From Romanomermis culicivorax (taxonomy: Eukaryota > Nematoda > Enoplea > Mermithida > Mermithidae), in the NCBI GenBank assembly GCA_963922205.1, contig CAWUHX010000068.1:620001-684000 (forward strand): a stretch of 64,000 nt of DNA. The letters are read 5' to 3'. The translations under genes and the position numbers were made by a program. The notes beneath the pieces were generated by a model. It worked only from the letters and a program-made list of their open reading frames with translations. It searched no databases and was not told the origin of the DNA. This document shows positions 47,726-59,919 of this stretch, piece after piece. The stretch's first letter is position 1, and each line of letters begins with the position of its first letter.

Positions 47726-49682
47726 CTAAGCCTAAGCCTAAGCCTGAGCCTAGGCCTGAGCCTGAGCCTAAGCCTAAGCCTAAGCCTAAGCCTAAGCCTA
47801 AGCCAAAGCCAAAGCCAAAGCCTAAGCCTAAGCCTAAGCCAAAGCCAAAGCCAAAGCCTAAGCCGAAGCCGAAGCATAAGCCTAAGCCTAAGCCTAAGCC
47901 TAAGCCTAAGCCTAAGCCAAAGCCTAAGCCTAAGCCTAAGCCAAAGCCAAAGCCAAAGCCTAAGCCAAAGCATAAGCCTAAGCCTAAGCCTAAGCCTAAG
48001 CCTAAGCCTAAGCCAAAGCCAAAGCCAAAGCCTAAGTCTAAGCCTAAGCCAAAGCCAAAGCCAAAGCCTAAGCCGAAGCATAAGCCTAAGCCTAAGCCTA
48101 AGCCTAAGCCTAAGCCCAAGCCAAAGCCTAAGCCTAAGCCTAAGCCTAAGCCAAAGCCAAAGTCTAAGCCAAAGCATAAGCCTAAGCCTAAGCCTAGGCC
48201 TGAGCCTAAGCCTAAGCCTAAGCCTAAGCCAAAGCCTAAGCCTAAGCCTAAGCCTAAGCCTAAGCCTAAGCCTAAGCCTAAGCCTAAGCCTAAGCCTAAG
48301 CCAAAGCCAAAGCCAAAGCCAAAGCCTAAGCCTAAGCCTAAGCCAAAGCCAAAGCCAAAGCCTAAGCCGAAGCATAAGCCTAAGCCTAAGCCTAAGCCTA
48401 AGCCTAAGCCTAAGCCTAAGCCTAAGCCTAAGCCTAAGCCTAAGCCTAAGCCTAAGCCTAAGCCTAAGCCTAAGCCTAAGCCTAAGCCTAAGCCTAAGCC
48501 TGAGCCTAAGCCTAAGCCTAAGCCTAAGCCTAAGCCTAAGTCTTAGCCTAAGCCTAAGCCTAAGCCTAAGCCTAAGCCTAAGCCTAAGCTTAAGCCTAAG
48601 CCTAAGCCTAAGCCTGAGCTTAAGCCTAAGCCTGAGCCTAGGCCTGAGCCTGAGCCTAAGCCTAAGCCTAAGCCTAAGCCTAAGCCTAAGCCAAAGACAA
48701 AGCCAAAGCCTAAGCCTAAGCCTAAGCCAAAGCCAAAGCCAAAGCCAAAGCCAAAGCCAAAGCCTAAGCCGAAGCATAAGCCTAAGCCTAAGCCTAAGCC
48801 TAAGCCTAAGCCTAAGCCCAAGCCAAAGCCTAAGCCTAAGCCTAAGCCTAAGCCAAAGCCTGAGCTTAAGCCTAAGCCTGAGCCTAGGCCTGAGCCTGAG
48901 CCTAAGCCTAAGCCTAAGCCTAAGCCTAAGCCTAAGCCAAAGACAAAGCCAAAGCCTAAGCCTAAGCCTAAGCCAAAGCCAAAGCCAAAGCCAAAGCCAA
49001 AGCCTAAGCCGAAGCATAAGCCTAAGCCTAAGCCTAAGCCTAAGCCCAAGCCAAAGCCTAAGCCTAAGCCTAAGCCTAAGCCAAAGCCAAAGCCTAAGCC
49101 AAAGCATAAGCCTAAGCCTAAGCCAAAGCCTAAGCCAAAGCATAAGCCTAAGCCTAAGCCTAAGCCTAAGCCTAAGCCTAAGCCTAAGCCTAAGCCTAAG
49201 CCTAAGCCTAAGCCTAAGCCTAAGCCAAGGCCTAAGCCTAAGCCTAAGCCTAAGCCTAAGCCTAAGCCTAAGCCTAAGCCTAAGCCTAAGCCTATGCCTA
49301 AGCCTAAGCCTAAGCCTAAGCCTAAGCCTAAGCCTAAGCCTAAGCCTAAGCCTAAGCCTAAGCCTGAGCTCATGCCTGAGCCTGAGCCTGAGCCTAAGCC
49401 TAAGCCTAAGCCTAAGCCTAAGCCTAAGCCTAAGCCTAAGCCTAAGCCTAAGCCTAAGCCTAAGCCTAAGCCTAAGCCTAAGCCTAAGCCTAAGCCTAAG
49501 CCTAAGCCTAAGCCTAAGCCTAAGCCTAAGCCTAAGCCTAAGCCTAAGCCTAAGCCTAAGCCTAAGCCTAAGCCTAAGCCTAAGCCTAAGCCTAAGCCTA
49601 AGCCTAAGCCTAAGCCTAAGCCTAAGCCTAAGCCTAGGCCTAAGCCTAAGCCTAAGCCTAAGCCCTAGCCTAAGCCTAAGCC
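47726..49682 (-). repeat. Interstitial telomeric repeat array, (TTAGGC)n on the minus strand, about 326 units
   Basis: About 1,957 bp of GCCTAA on the plus strand, the C-strand of the nematode telomere repeat. Variant hexamers (GCCAAA, GCCTGA, GCCGAA, GCATAA and others) are interspersed. The six-base register is never broken from end to end. A block of variants recurs at a spacing of 240-246 bp (for example ACAAAG at 48697 and 48943), showing higher-order amplification. The long open frames reading Lys-Pro, Leu-Arg or Gly-Leu repeats through it are artefacts of the missing indels. The G-strand points towards lower coordinates. Confidence 0.97.
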
Positions 49683-49759
49683 AAGTCTTCATATCATCAG
49701 ATATAATAATTTTGAAATTATAGTATTTACGATCAAATTCACAGACGTTTCAAGAAAAT

Positions 49760-50030
49760 CGATCTGTTTGTATATGCACTTTCGATGAACTGAGATTTGT
49801 GATGCACCATTATCTGATGAATCATAAATTTTATCTTCTTTTCGAGGAATAGGACTTTCGAATAATCGGGAAAGCAAATTCATGATGCACTAAAGCATGC
49901 TTCGAGGAATCGGCAATTTTATCCACTTTTCGATGAATCAGGACTTTCGAGAAATCGGGACTTTCGAAGGATCGGGACTTTCGAGGAAAGGTAACGTTCG
50001 AGGAATAGGGACACAACCGAAAGGCACACT
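49760..50030 (+). repeat. Right inverted arm: 17-bp minisatellite
   Basis: About ten diverged copies of TCGAGGAATCGGGACTT, best preserved at 49915-50013, in the orientation opposite to the left arm at 47622-47706. Confidence 0.8.
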
Positions 50031-50708
50031 TTTTGAGAAATTTGATCCAAGAATGCACAGGCCGGAAATTTAAGCATCCTCAATACTAGGTTTAGGGTAA
50101 TTTGAGGTGCTTAGAACAACACTCGTTTTCTGTTCAAAAGTAGAAAATCGTTGAGATACCGACAATCAAACAAAATTTCGAATTTTTTGTGAATTAGTAA
50201 TAAAAAATTATCTATTTTTGAACCGACCACTGTATAGAAATCCTGTTTCATTGACTTCTCCGATCTCTTTATTTGAGCTCATCTCATTCACTTTGCCTGT
50301 AAACTTTATATTTCATAGAGCGACAAATAAGATCTTCTCGATGCAACATGATGTAGCTCAACAACAGACATGAATTTTTCAGCACACTGACAGTTTTGCA
50401 TAATTCTTCTCTTTATAACTCAGTCAAAAATCTAAAGTTAGCGTTCTGAACAATATTTTTTAGTAGTTCTAAAAAAATCTATTGATGGGGCGTCAAATTT
50501 TTAGCATTTTTATACAAAACATTTTTGATAATTTTTCACATATTCCGTTTTACACGAAAAGTTTTGTTAAATTCGAGAAAATTTCATGAATTTCGAAGTT
50601 CAATCCTCAATATCTATCCTAATTTCAGCTTTGAGGAAGAATTCGACGGCTTTGTGTTTTTAGCGCATACCCTATGCACCATATTTTAAGGATACTTCCG
50701 TTTTTGAC

Positions 50709-50728
50709 TCGTGCAGCGCGCTGCACGA
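50709..50728. other. Perfect 20-bp palindrome
   Basis: TCGTGCAGCGCGCTGCACGA is identical to its reverse complement. It is GC-rich in AT-rich surroundings. It could be a protein-binding site or the core of a lost inverted-repeat element. Confidence 0.6.
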
Positions 50729-51504
50729 CGAAGGTGAATTTTTCTCAGACGGTGCGCCTTGAGTCACATAATACAAATATTCGAAAATCAAATACCGGAA
50801 ATATCAGGTGAGCAAAGTAATTCTGAATCCCCGTGCAGTGGTGCTTTCCATTAGATGTCTTGTTTTTGTTATGATATGTCTCATGAAAAAAGAAATCGTA
50901 AAGAATTTAACGACGCATCGAACTTACCTTCACGAAAACTAACGAAAAATGCAGTGACCAGAGAAATGATCTTTGCGTTTTCAACGGGGAATAATCCTAG
51001 CGTGTTGCGAAGGGTAGAGTATTTTTGTGATAAGAATTATAAGTGTCGTGGCGAATGAAACATGATGCGCTTGCCCGAATTCAATTTGAAATCGAATCGT
51101 CCATTCGACACTCTGATGGCTTATTCAAAACTTTTATCAGCTTTCAACTGTCGAAGAAAATAAATTTTATCTGTTTTCTCAGAAAATCAACTCCTTCGAA
51201 CTTGGCACTGTCATTCACGTTCGTACAAAAACCTCCTTTCCGCAGAAATTATGTCATTTTTCACATGCTTCAATTTTTTCATCCTAAAAACTGCCCTGAC
51301 AGTTCTGTAAAACTTGCACGATTCGTGCCTACGGTACGTTGTGAATTTTTATAGATTGTGTTTTACATACCGTTCGCTGAGTTTTCGAGCTGAGTTTTAT
51401 GCTGTACGTTTCACCTTCATCTCCTTCCGAACATCCGCCTTAATATAGAACGAAAATTGGATCCGGTAGAGGTTTGGCTTTCTTTGTAGCATCTACCCAT
51501 TTGA

Positions 51505-51789
51505 GTAGTCAAAGAAACAAAGGCTCCAGCTGAGCTGCAGCTTAAGCTGTAGCTTAACTCTATATGTTATAACATTGGCGTTAAGCTGTAGCTCAGCTGC
51601 AGCTCAACTCATGCACACAAAACGTATCGAGAAAGTTAGACTGCAGCTAAGCTGTAACTGAACTCTGTATGTTATAACATTGCCGTTAACGACACTAGCT
51701 TAATGACAATGGTAAAACATATAGAGTTAAGCTACAGCTGAAGCTGCAGCTCAACTGGAGCTTAAGTCTCTTTGATGCAACCGGCCCCT
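51505..51789. repeat. CAGCTG-palindrome foldback element, second copy
   Basis: Same plan as 36423-36779: CTCCAGCTGAGCTGCAGCTT near the left end, its inverse near the right, and the end TCTCTTTGATGCAACCGGCC. It is shorter by about 70 bp. Confidence 0.75.
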
Positions 51790-53301
51790 GCTCTTCTGAA
51801 GTTACTTTTTCTGAATTTTTCAACTCGGATTTGACGTCAGAAACGTCCGACTTTTCGCATTCTAGTACATTAGAAACTCTAAACCGTTTTTCGATTTCGC
51901 TGTAAAATACACATGAGATTTTGTAAACAACAGTTGAAATTGTTCCGTATCGTAGCAGTGATTTATTCTGAAGTCAGGAAGTGTGTGTCGAACATAGATG
52001 TATAGAAGTGCATTTATTCGTAGGAAAATCTAATACAGCTTCATGGGAAAAGTCACTACCAACTGAACCATGTACTTCAAATCTACTTTCTTTCACATAA
52101 CACGACAGTCCTTTTTCGAAAGTTGTCTCGGTCACTCTAAAGTACTCCTCACTCTAATGTCACGCCTATTGAGAAAAGATTTCCCCTTATGCTCACAGGT
52201 TATGTCACAAAACTAAAAGTAAAAGCACTGTCCACACATGCACATGACATAATGATTTATTCAAGAAATCTAATTGATTTCAAATCTCAATGTATTTGGA
52301 AGAAGTTGAACATCGAAAAAACTCTCACTTTACGGTTGTCACCAGCATTGCTTGGTCGAAAATGTAAAAATTTTGCATTCAATTTATGGAAAAAACGAAA
52401 ATTTGAGAATAGCTCAATATTACACTTGGATTTTTAAGAGGATAAAACTTGATAATTAACAGTATTATATTCCGACAAAGAAAATCTGAGCTACATAATC
52501 GCAAAGCTGTCGTCATTCTCCGCTTGTGTAATAAATGAACTGAATACATGCACATAATATTGCTTCCATTTTGAATCAGTCAACCATTCCAAATTTTGGG
52601 TTATGGATACTGCATACTGTTTAACTTTTTGAAATTGAAAAGGTTTGCTTCAATAACTCAAGTTTTTGGAAAAAATCGATGTAGTGTGAAATTCTTTCAC
52701 GACCACTTTGAGGTAATGCTTATCTGTGCGTACATAATTTGCAAATGTCATCAAGAAAATAACTCATCTCAGATTCAATAAACGGCATGAAAATTGCCTC
52801 ACTTATAATAAGTAACATACAAATCATTAGCTTGACCGCGAACGACATAATTAGCATAAAATCTGTCTATTTCAACTCACTTATGTCATATTCCGATAAT
52901 TCTCAGTAGTCTAGAGTAGCTCATTCTGTCGACCTTCTGTCTGCGCTTAGAATATTTTCTTCTGCAGTTTGACCCAAGGTAGTTGGAACTACAACTTGAG
53001 ACAAAACGATGTCGACACGATGCATCATCTGCTGACGGATTTCTTTGTATTCCTAGTCTCATTCGAATATAATGGGCTACAGCAATAATCTCGGAGTGAT
53101 TAACGACAGGTAAAGAAAAACGCCAGCATTTCCTAGCCTATTGGCAATGTCAGTTGTTGTTTTGGTCGTAATTGGAGAACTCTAGTAGTATTTAGAGTTG
53201 AAAAAAAAAATCTTCAAGAAGGATAATAGTCAGTCGGGTTTCTTCTTTGCCTGGAAAGTTTCTGGAGAAACTTAATTCTTGTTTGGGGAGGAATTCCTTA
53301 C

Positions 53302-56300
53302 ATGAATTTGGTGGAAAGCGTTAATAGACCTTTTTCATTACAAGAAATTCACATCGCCATCATTGGTGAAAATGGTGCCGGAAAAACAGGTGAGTAAAAT
53401 TTTGAAAAAGTGTTTGGTATATTTTACGACACAGATAATTTTTACAGCGTTGGCAGTGAAATACTTGACAAAACGATTCATCTGTGAATATGACCCGAAT
53501 ATTGGTAAGGTGAACTCTCATAGAACGTATTATGAGTGAGAAGCTCTTGAGACGTATTCAGCGACGAGAAGGTTAAAAATTGTCTTATTCACCCACTCTA
53601 CCACTCTACATATGTTTGGTTTAAATAAGTACTGTACAAGTTTAGTAAAACGGTTCTATAGCCCGTTTTTCAAAAATGTTTCTAAATAGTAATCGTAAAA
53701 TTTAGAAGCAAGTACTATATTTGTGATTTTCTGTCAAACTATATGTTACATAGGGTTAAAAACTTGTGAGCAATCTCAACTAATCCCTTACAATTTTTTT
53801 GAGTGAAAAACTGTAAGGTAAAACCTTTGAATGAACAATTTTTACGACAGTACCAATTATGGCAAGTTTTCGTTAACGCAAATAAAAACAAGAATATTTA
53901 TTGCCATCATGTCCGCCTAAAAAGCGAAACGTTTATTGTCTTTTTCATGTTTCAGAAGATACATACTGTAAGCAAGAAAGCATTGATGGACGACAATACA
54001 TGGTATGGGTCATGGACACAGTGGAAAACGTAAGTATATACATGGAAGGCCATATATGTTAACATAAAACGTTATTTCTCAAATAAGATCAGATTAAATT
54101 TTTAAAGTCGCAGGAAGCCATTACCTGGACAGTTAGTTGAGTTCAGATTTGTCGAAGAGAAGTAAAATAGCATGTCGTTCAAATTAGTCATAGTTAACTA
54201 TCTCCTGAGAGGATTTAGAATGCTTTGTATGGTACGAAATGACTGATGATCTGATGACACAGTGTCAGAGAAAAATCATGGGTAAAATATTGAACCACCT
54301 TCAATCCGCAAAAAGCAGAAGCAGTCAATATTTATTGCGCAACAGTAGATTATCTCTCGATTCAAATAACAGAATACTTTCAAATCATTTTAATCGTTGC
54401 CAGAGTTGTCAAAGTTCTGCAGGCGGTTAGGATCCATAGAGGTTGAACCTATTCTGCCCTTCCTCATTTTTCCAAATATTTTTTGAATCCTCTTTATTGT
54501 ATCAAGATGATTCCTCCTCGTTCGGAATCAAGTCTGAATTCTTGAAATCGCGTATGAGATTTTTACTTGACTTCGTCGAAAATATCCCAATGAAAATTAT
54601 AATTTACGTTTATTTATCCATATATTTTATTGACATATTTTTTTCTAATCAAAATCTGAATTTTGACAGAAAAATCGGGACCCGAAACGATACCTCGGCT
54701 GGGCCGACGTCATTATTGTCGTATATTCTGTCACCGACGTTCAATCTTTTGAGTTTGCTGAAAATCTATTGAAAATGATAGCCCGCCATGACCACAGCCT
54801 TTGTAATCGACCTCACACCGTTTGTCTTTACGGCAATAAAATCGACATCGATCGATACAGGTAAAATTCTTTGGTCAATTTTTCTGAAATCGCAATTTTG
54901 ACTTCTGCACCTGAAACAGTTTGATTATATAAGAGAACCGTTAGACGAATATCTTTAAAAGTAAGTTCTTAAAATAGGCCTTCTCATGACCACGGTTGAT
55001 GAGACCCAGAAAGAATAACTGTTTTTTGAGATATTGCTTGCTGGACTCCGAAACTTCGTATATGGGGCAAAGCAAAATCAAAGTGATTTAAAATTACGAT
55101 GACCCACAAATTACGGATCCTCGTGTATAATAGATGAAGAGTAATTGACTGTTATAATCCTGAGAAGAAACTAACTTTTACACGACCTGTACAAGATTAA
55201 ATGAAAACTTACCGAAACGAAAACGACTATGTCAACTTAGAAAGCATTGCGCAGCGAGAACTGTCATCAAATTGATTGGTCGAAAAAATTTATTGATTTT
55301 TTAATTTTGTTCCGGCAAATTTTCTGGGCTGGCTAAGGCTTAGGCTTAGGCTTAGACTTAGGCTTAGGTTTAGACTTGGGCTTGGGCTCAGGCTTGGATT
55401 TACGGTTAGGAAGCAGTAGACTACAATTTTTCGACCAATCAACTTGATGGTATAAACTTTTTCGACCAATCAAATTGAGAACAGTTCTCGCTCCACACTG
55501 CTGTCAACCGAAAGATTGTTGGGGCCACTTTTGGGATGTGATGCATCCTTAGTATGTCCACTTCTTGGCACTAAAGAGGATCACTACTAGTCGGAAATAT
55601 GCTAATTTACTAGCTCAGTTGCTTCAACATTCGAAGAAAACCCTATACAACCTTTGTGCAAAAAATTTACGGATTTAAAGGCAGCACTTACTTTTGTTAT
55701 TCCGTAATTAACAAGCAGTCTATAAAAACACATTATATAGTTGAACGGCTATCTATCGATCGGTTCTCCTTCCAGCATTATTTTGGTTAAGTACGTCATT
55801 GCTTCACTGGATCATTTAGCCGCCTAAATAGTCAATGGATTCACTAGTTGTCTGATCGCCCATCTGGTTTGCTTCCCACATAATTGGTGTGATCTGATGT
55901 TGAACATTTGTACCTGCGCCACCTACTGCCAAATTGATGTGTTTTAAGGTCCGTAAAAAATGTAGATCCTAAAAAAATGAGTATGTTTCAACTGTCACTT
56001 ACGAACATGAGCCTGTTTACATTAAAAGTTACACCAATGTTGCAAATGATGAAGTTGTGCTTTAGACAACTGGTAAAGTTCGGAGAGAGGTCAACGAGTG
56101 ACTGATCGTTAAATGAACAAAGTGTAAGTTACTTCCCCTTAATTTATGTGAATATCGAGAGTTTATTTGAAAGACAGATGGGAGACCAAATTTTCGATGA
56201 ATATTTTTTTTCTTTGCTCCAACAAGTGGAGTCAAACCTCATTTTCGATTTTGCGCATTTATGCAAATTACAGTTCTAATGAAGCTCATGTGGACAAAAA

Positions 56301-59300
56301 ATAACTTGGCGTATTATTAATCAGCAGGCCGTAGACTTGATAAAAAAAAACATTAATGTTGAATTTTCTATCTTGTCCTTCAAAATTTATAATTTGGATC
56401 TAGAGTGTTATTCATCATCACAGAATGCAAAATTACAGTGAATCATATTTTACTTTTTGCTACACAGTGGATCATTGCTCGCTCCCATATCAACATTTGA
56501 TGGTGTTGCATACATCCTTCGACCTCATCTTCATTCTCGCGAGGGAACGTTCTCAAGTGTAAAATTTGACATTGCACATAAATGGACTAATGTTACACTG
56601 GTCGCTTTCCTTGCGTCTAAACACATAAATAAATATACTGTGTTTTTCTTGGGGTGCTTCTAAATTATAAAAGTGGAAAGCAAGTACTATTCTAGTTTTT
56701 TACAATTTTCGGCTAAACCGTTCATTACGTGAGACTGAAAATTTGTGAGCTTATTCAATCAATCTTTAACAATTTTTTTATATAAAAAATCTTGATGTGA
56801 AAGCTTTGTGTACTCAATTTTAACAACATTGTCGATTTTTGTTCTTTTTCAATTTAGAAGCATTTTATATAAAACAAACTGTAGTCGCATGTGACAATAG
56901 GAAATAGAAAAAATTACCTGCAGTCGGTTCCACGAATATTGCTCTCCGAGAGCCTGTTTAGAGCAGACCCTGAGCCATTTTTTTGGTTCGACTGATACAG
57001 TCTTTGGTGATATGGCTCTTAGTTGGCTCTAGAAATCCGTTCCATAAATGTGCTCGCGAGCTTGTTCCTGAGAGGGAAAAAGAGAGCAAGAATAGAGCTA
57101 AAAGAGAGGCAGCTCTGCGATGAAATTTACGTTATTTTTGACGTTTTAGCGCTTCTCTGATTAATTTTTTTATCTCTTCAATTGGTTTGAAACGATATTT
57201 GCCCGAGTTCCTGTGTTTCCGCTAATTTTTATGGCTGACCATTAATAAAATAAGTAGTTTAATATTTCAGGAGAATATATCGATTTTTGAATAGGAAACG
57301 GTAAAAAATATCAATTCTGGTAAAAAAACGGTGACTTTTCAACCAAAAGTGGTGAAAAATTGTGATTCTTGTTAGAAAATACTCAGTTTTGAACAGAAAA
57401 CAGTCAAAAATGTGAATTTTTTTTATTTTTTAACGCAGTTGAACGCGACAATCAATAATGTCAGCCCTTTGGTAGAAAGTGATCATTTTTGAACAAGCGA
57501 TGTCATTTTTTGTAGAAAATTGTCATTTTCGAACAAAAAATGTCAGTAAAGTCCATTTTTTGTCGAAAATTGTAATTTTTCGAACATAAAAAGGTCAAAA
57601 CTGTCAATTTTTCATAGAAGATAGTGGTTATTGAACAATCAGCAATTCGATGTAGAGCAATAGGTTTCGCCTTTTCATATACAACTGGATCTGGATTCCA
57701 TTATAACTTGCATTTTCAGACAGGTAAGCAAGACAAAAGCGCAGCGATTGGGCGAATCGCACAATGGTGCCTTCTTCGAAGGTTCAACATGTGGGGCGTA
57801 CCTTCCCGTCAAAACCATGTTCCGCGAACTGATACTCCGAGCCGCCGAGCAACGACGTCTCGCCGCCAGGGAGACGTCGGCGCCAACCGGCCTCACACTG
57901 TCACCCGCGTTGACGCCCAAAGGTTCGGCGTCCAGTTTCCATAGCGACGGCGCAGCCGACAGCACTAAACCGTCTACATCGTCGTCTTTGTTGGGCCCGA
58001 TGACGACAGCTTTGTCGGTGATGTCGGGCGCAACGCCCGATAATTTCCTCAGGTGGGCACAGTTAATGAGGAAGCTTTGGCACGGGCAAAAACATATAGA
58101 TTTGAACTATAGATCTGAAGTAAGGGGCCTAGCAAAATTAAGTTACCCATAACTCCTTCACAAGTAGAGGTAAACTATTTTAAGTTGTGTTTTCGAATAG
58201 ATCTAAATGATATCTATCGATTCATACTCAATTGGATGCATTTTGCAAGAAGAATATTTTCCCGACCTCAAAAGTCATCGTTTGGCTATGGCCAAACACT
58301 CTGAGATGAAATGAAAGACTTTCTAGCGGAGGTTAACCCCAAAGCCCCATCAAATCAATGTACGATTTATACTCAGAAGCACTGTCGCCATATGTAAATT
58401 GTGAAACCATAGTGCGTTGGGAGCCTGACTCACTTACGTGTAGATGTTAGAAGTTGTCGGAATAGTTGATAGTTCACGTGTACATTTGACATGAAGTTTA
58501 TCGTATCATCAGATCTGATATAGTGCAACAAAAGATCCATTCAATACTCAAAAATAAGATTTACACGGTTTGCAGTTATTTTTTTATTTTTTTATATTTT
58601 GTTTTGTTTTATTTATCTATTTATTTTGAAATAAATAGATATGAAAGTAAGTTGCTTGTAAGCTTTTACTGTAATCAATGGGACAAATTCTCTCGATCAT
58701 GAGCCGCAAACAGAACGACTAAAAATTCAATTCAATAATTTAAATGATCAAAGTTTCTCGTGTGGCACTCAGGTGTCGACGTCGTTCTATCCAAGTCATA
58801 AGTGGATCAAGATGATGTTTTTCTTATGATTTTTTTCTTCCGAAGTTTAGCGTTTTTTACCGTAACAAAGTTTTTCACTACCTGAAAATTGCTTGTTAAA
58901 TTGCTTTGTTTCGCTTATATTATAAGACAAGTGACGATTTCAGTTTTTCCTTAAACAAGTGTACACACGAATTCGGTCGTGCTAAGCATGATTTTGTTTA
59001 TTTGATTTTGGTCGTTCTTTATCATGAAGAAATTCATTCTTTTTCAACAGCATAAAATAGTCCATTCCGTGGGAATTGTACAACAAATGGAACTTAATTT
59101 TTTTGTCGCCGCATCTGCCAGTTTGAAGTAAATTGACCATAAGTCAGTTTATTAGTAATTAAAAGATAATTGAGGCTGTTTTAGCGATAACCAATAAAAT
59201 CGGTGCAATTTTCACGGAGGGAAAAACTTTGTACAACAGAAAAAAAACGCTAAATTTCGTCATGACAATAAGAAAACAGAAAATCATAGACACAATGCCT

Positions 59301-59919
59301 ATTTACTTTTGATTTATATAAAGCCATGTTGGCACCTGAGTATTACATCAGAAATTTTGACTATTCAACGAAGTCATGGGCAGAAATTCACTTGCTCTGT
59401 TTGCCTCTCATGGATAAGAAATTTTTTTCTTTCATTACTGGTGATGTTCTACTAATTTTTCCATGTTAAACTTACTTTCATGAGATCGATGCGTCGATCA
59501 TATCAAAACAAATGGAACATCCAAAAAAACTGATCATCAGTTAACTGCACAGTAAATCAACTGGAAGGGCTGCTTTACTTGAACTGTTTTTATCAAGTCG
59601 TATGAATTTTTGAGACTCTGATGCAGCATTTTTGTTCTCTATGGCATTGTAGCTACATCTAGAGTTCTTATTCAACTTTCGTGTGGAAGAATCCTGCCGT
59701 TTTCAAATACTTACATTATGCAGGTCACGGTCGAAATCACCGGCTGTCAAACTGAACGATCGAACTAAAAGCAAATATTCCATCGGTGGCCGGTACGCAC
59801 CGTCATCTGTAGCGCCACTGACTTCACAGAACAGTGTACCCCCGATGGGCCGACAGGTTACACAGCCAACCGCCCCAAAGAAGAGTTCGGGCTTGAAACT
59901 GTTGAAAATATTCCAGTAA
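53302..59919 (+). CDS. RASL11/RASL12-like small GTPase, six exons, 312 aa
   Basis: Exons are 53302-53389, 53448-53504, 53956-54029, 54670-54860, 57720-58052 and 59724-59919, in phase throughout (939 nt with TAA). The P-loop GENGAGKT spans exons 1-2. LTKRFICEYDPNI is the effector region typical of the RERG/RASL branch. The switch II position reads DTVENKNRDPKRYLGWA instead of DTAGQE, as in RASL12-type proteins. VVYSVTDVQSF and the base-binding GNKID follow, then RQVSKTKAQRLGE and a degenerate SAK position (EGSTCGAY). The last 120 residues are a Ser/Thr/Pro-rich extension ending RSRSKSP...SGLKLLKIFQ, with no CAAX box, so no prenylation is expected. It is probably a cytosolic or nuclear signalling GTPase with atypical hydrolysis. 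Introns 2, 4 and 5 carry repeats, including a telomere-like tract. Confidence 0.88.
53657..53880 (+). repeat. MITE-like family A copy (intron 2 of the GTPase gene)
   Basis: Left end TATAGCCCGTTTTTCAAAAA, then GAAGCAAGTACTATATTTGT and GATTTTCTGTCAAACTATAT. The right terminus is lost. Confidence 0.6.
55247..55500. repeat. Foldback element with a short telomere-like core (intron 4 of the GTPase gene)
   Basis: The core at about 55330-55400 is degenerate TTAGGC in the plus orientation (GGCTTAGGCTTAGGCTTAGA and variants). It is flanked by arms of about 40 bp: GCGAGAACTGTCATCAAATT from 55253 and its near-inverse AATTGAGAACAGTTCTCGCT ending near 55492. An extra copy of TTTTTCGACCAATCAACTTG lies just inside the right arm. 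Confidence 0.78.
56637..56885 (+). repeat. MITE-like family A copy (intron 4 of the GTPase gene)
   Basis: CTGTGTTTTTCTTGGGGTGC at the left, AAAAGTGGAAAGCAAGTACT inside, and TAGAAGCATTTTATATAAAA at the right. Confidence 0.72.
57285..57640 (+). repeat. Degenerate tandem repeat (intron 4 of the GTPase gene)
   Basis: TTTTTGAACA, GAAAATTGTCATTTT and AATGTCA-like words recur about every 35-45 bases. Simple-sequence origin is likely. Confidence 0.5.
58640..59490. repeat. Family D element, longest copy (intron 5 of the GTPase gene)
   Basis: The left end ATGAAAGTAAGTTGC and the right end TGTTAAACTTACTTTCATGA are inverted copies about 850 bp apart. Internal words are shared with 18142, 24347 and 34450. 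No open frame of note, so it is non-autonomous. Confidence 0.65.

Larger units (their letters stand above)
50031..53301. other. Intergenic DNA
   Basis: No gene is supported. It contains a perfect 20-bp palindrome (50709-50728) and a CAGCTG foldback element (51505-51789). The frames at 50855-51058, 51043-51354 and 52189-52437 have no splice, domain or signal support. Confidence 0.4.

Noticed and set aside
47726..49682. Head-to-head telomere fusion of two chromosomes
   Set aside because: Only GCCTAA orientation is present on the plus strand; a fusion would show a switch to TTAGGC.
47710..49692. Very long open frames coding Lys-Pro, Leu-Arg or Gly-Leu repeats
   Set aside because: They are translations of the telomeric hexamer in several frames and both strands, open only because no indel or stop-forming change breaks the array.
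50855..51060. A 67-codon plus-strand gene or a minus-strand exon ending at a GTAAGT near 50930
   Set aside because: Donor-like site alone; no acceptor or partner exon, and the reading frame has no recognisable content.
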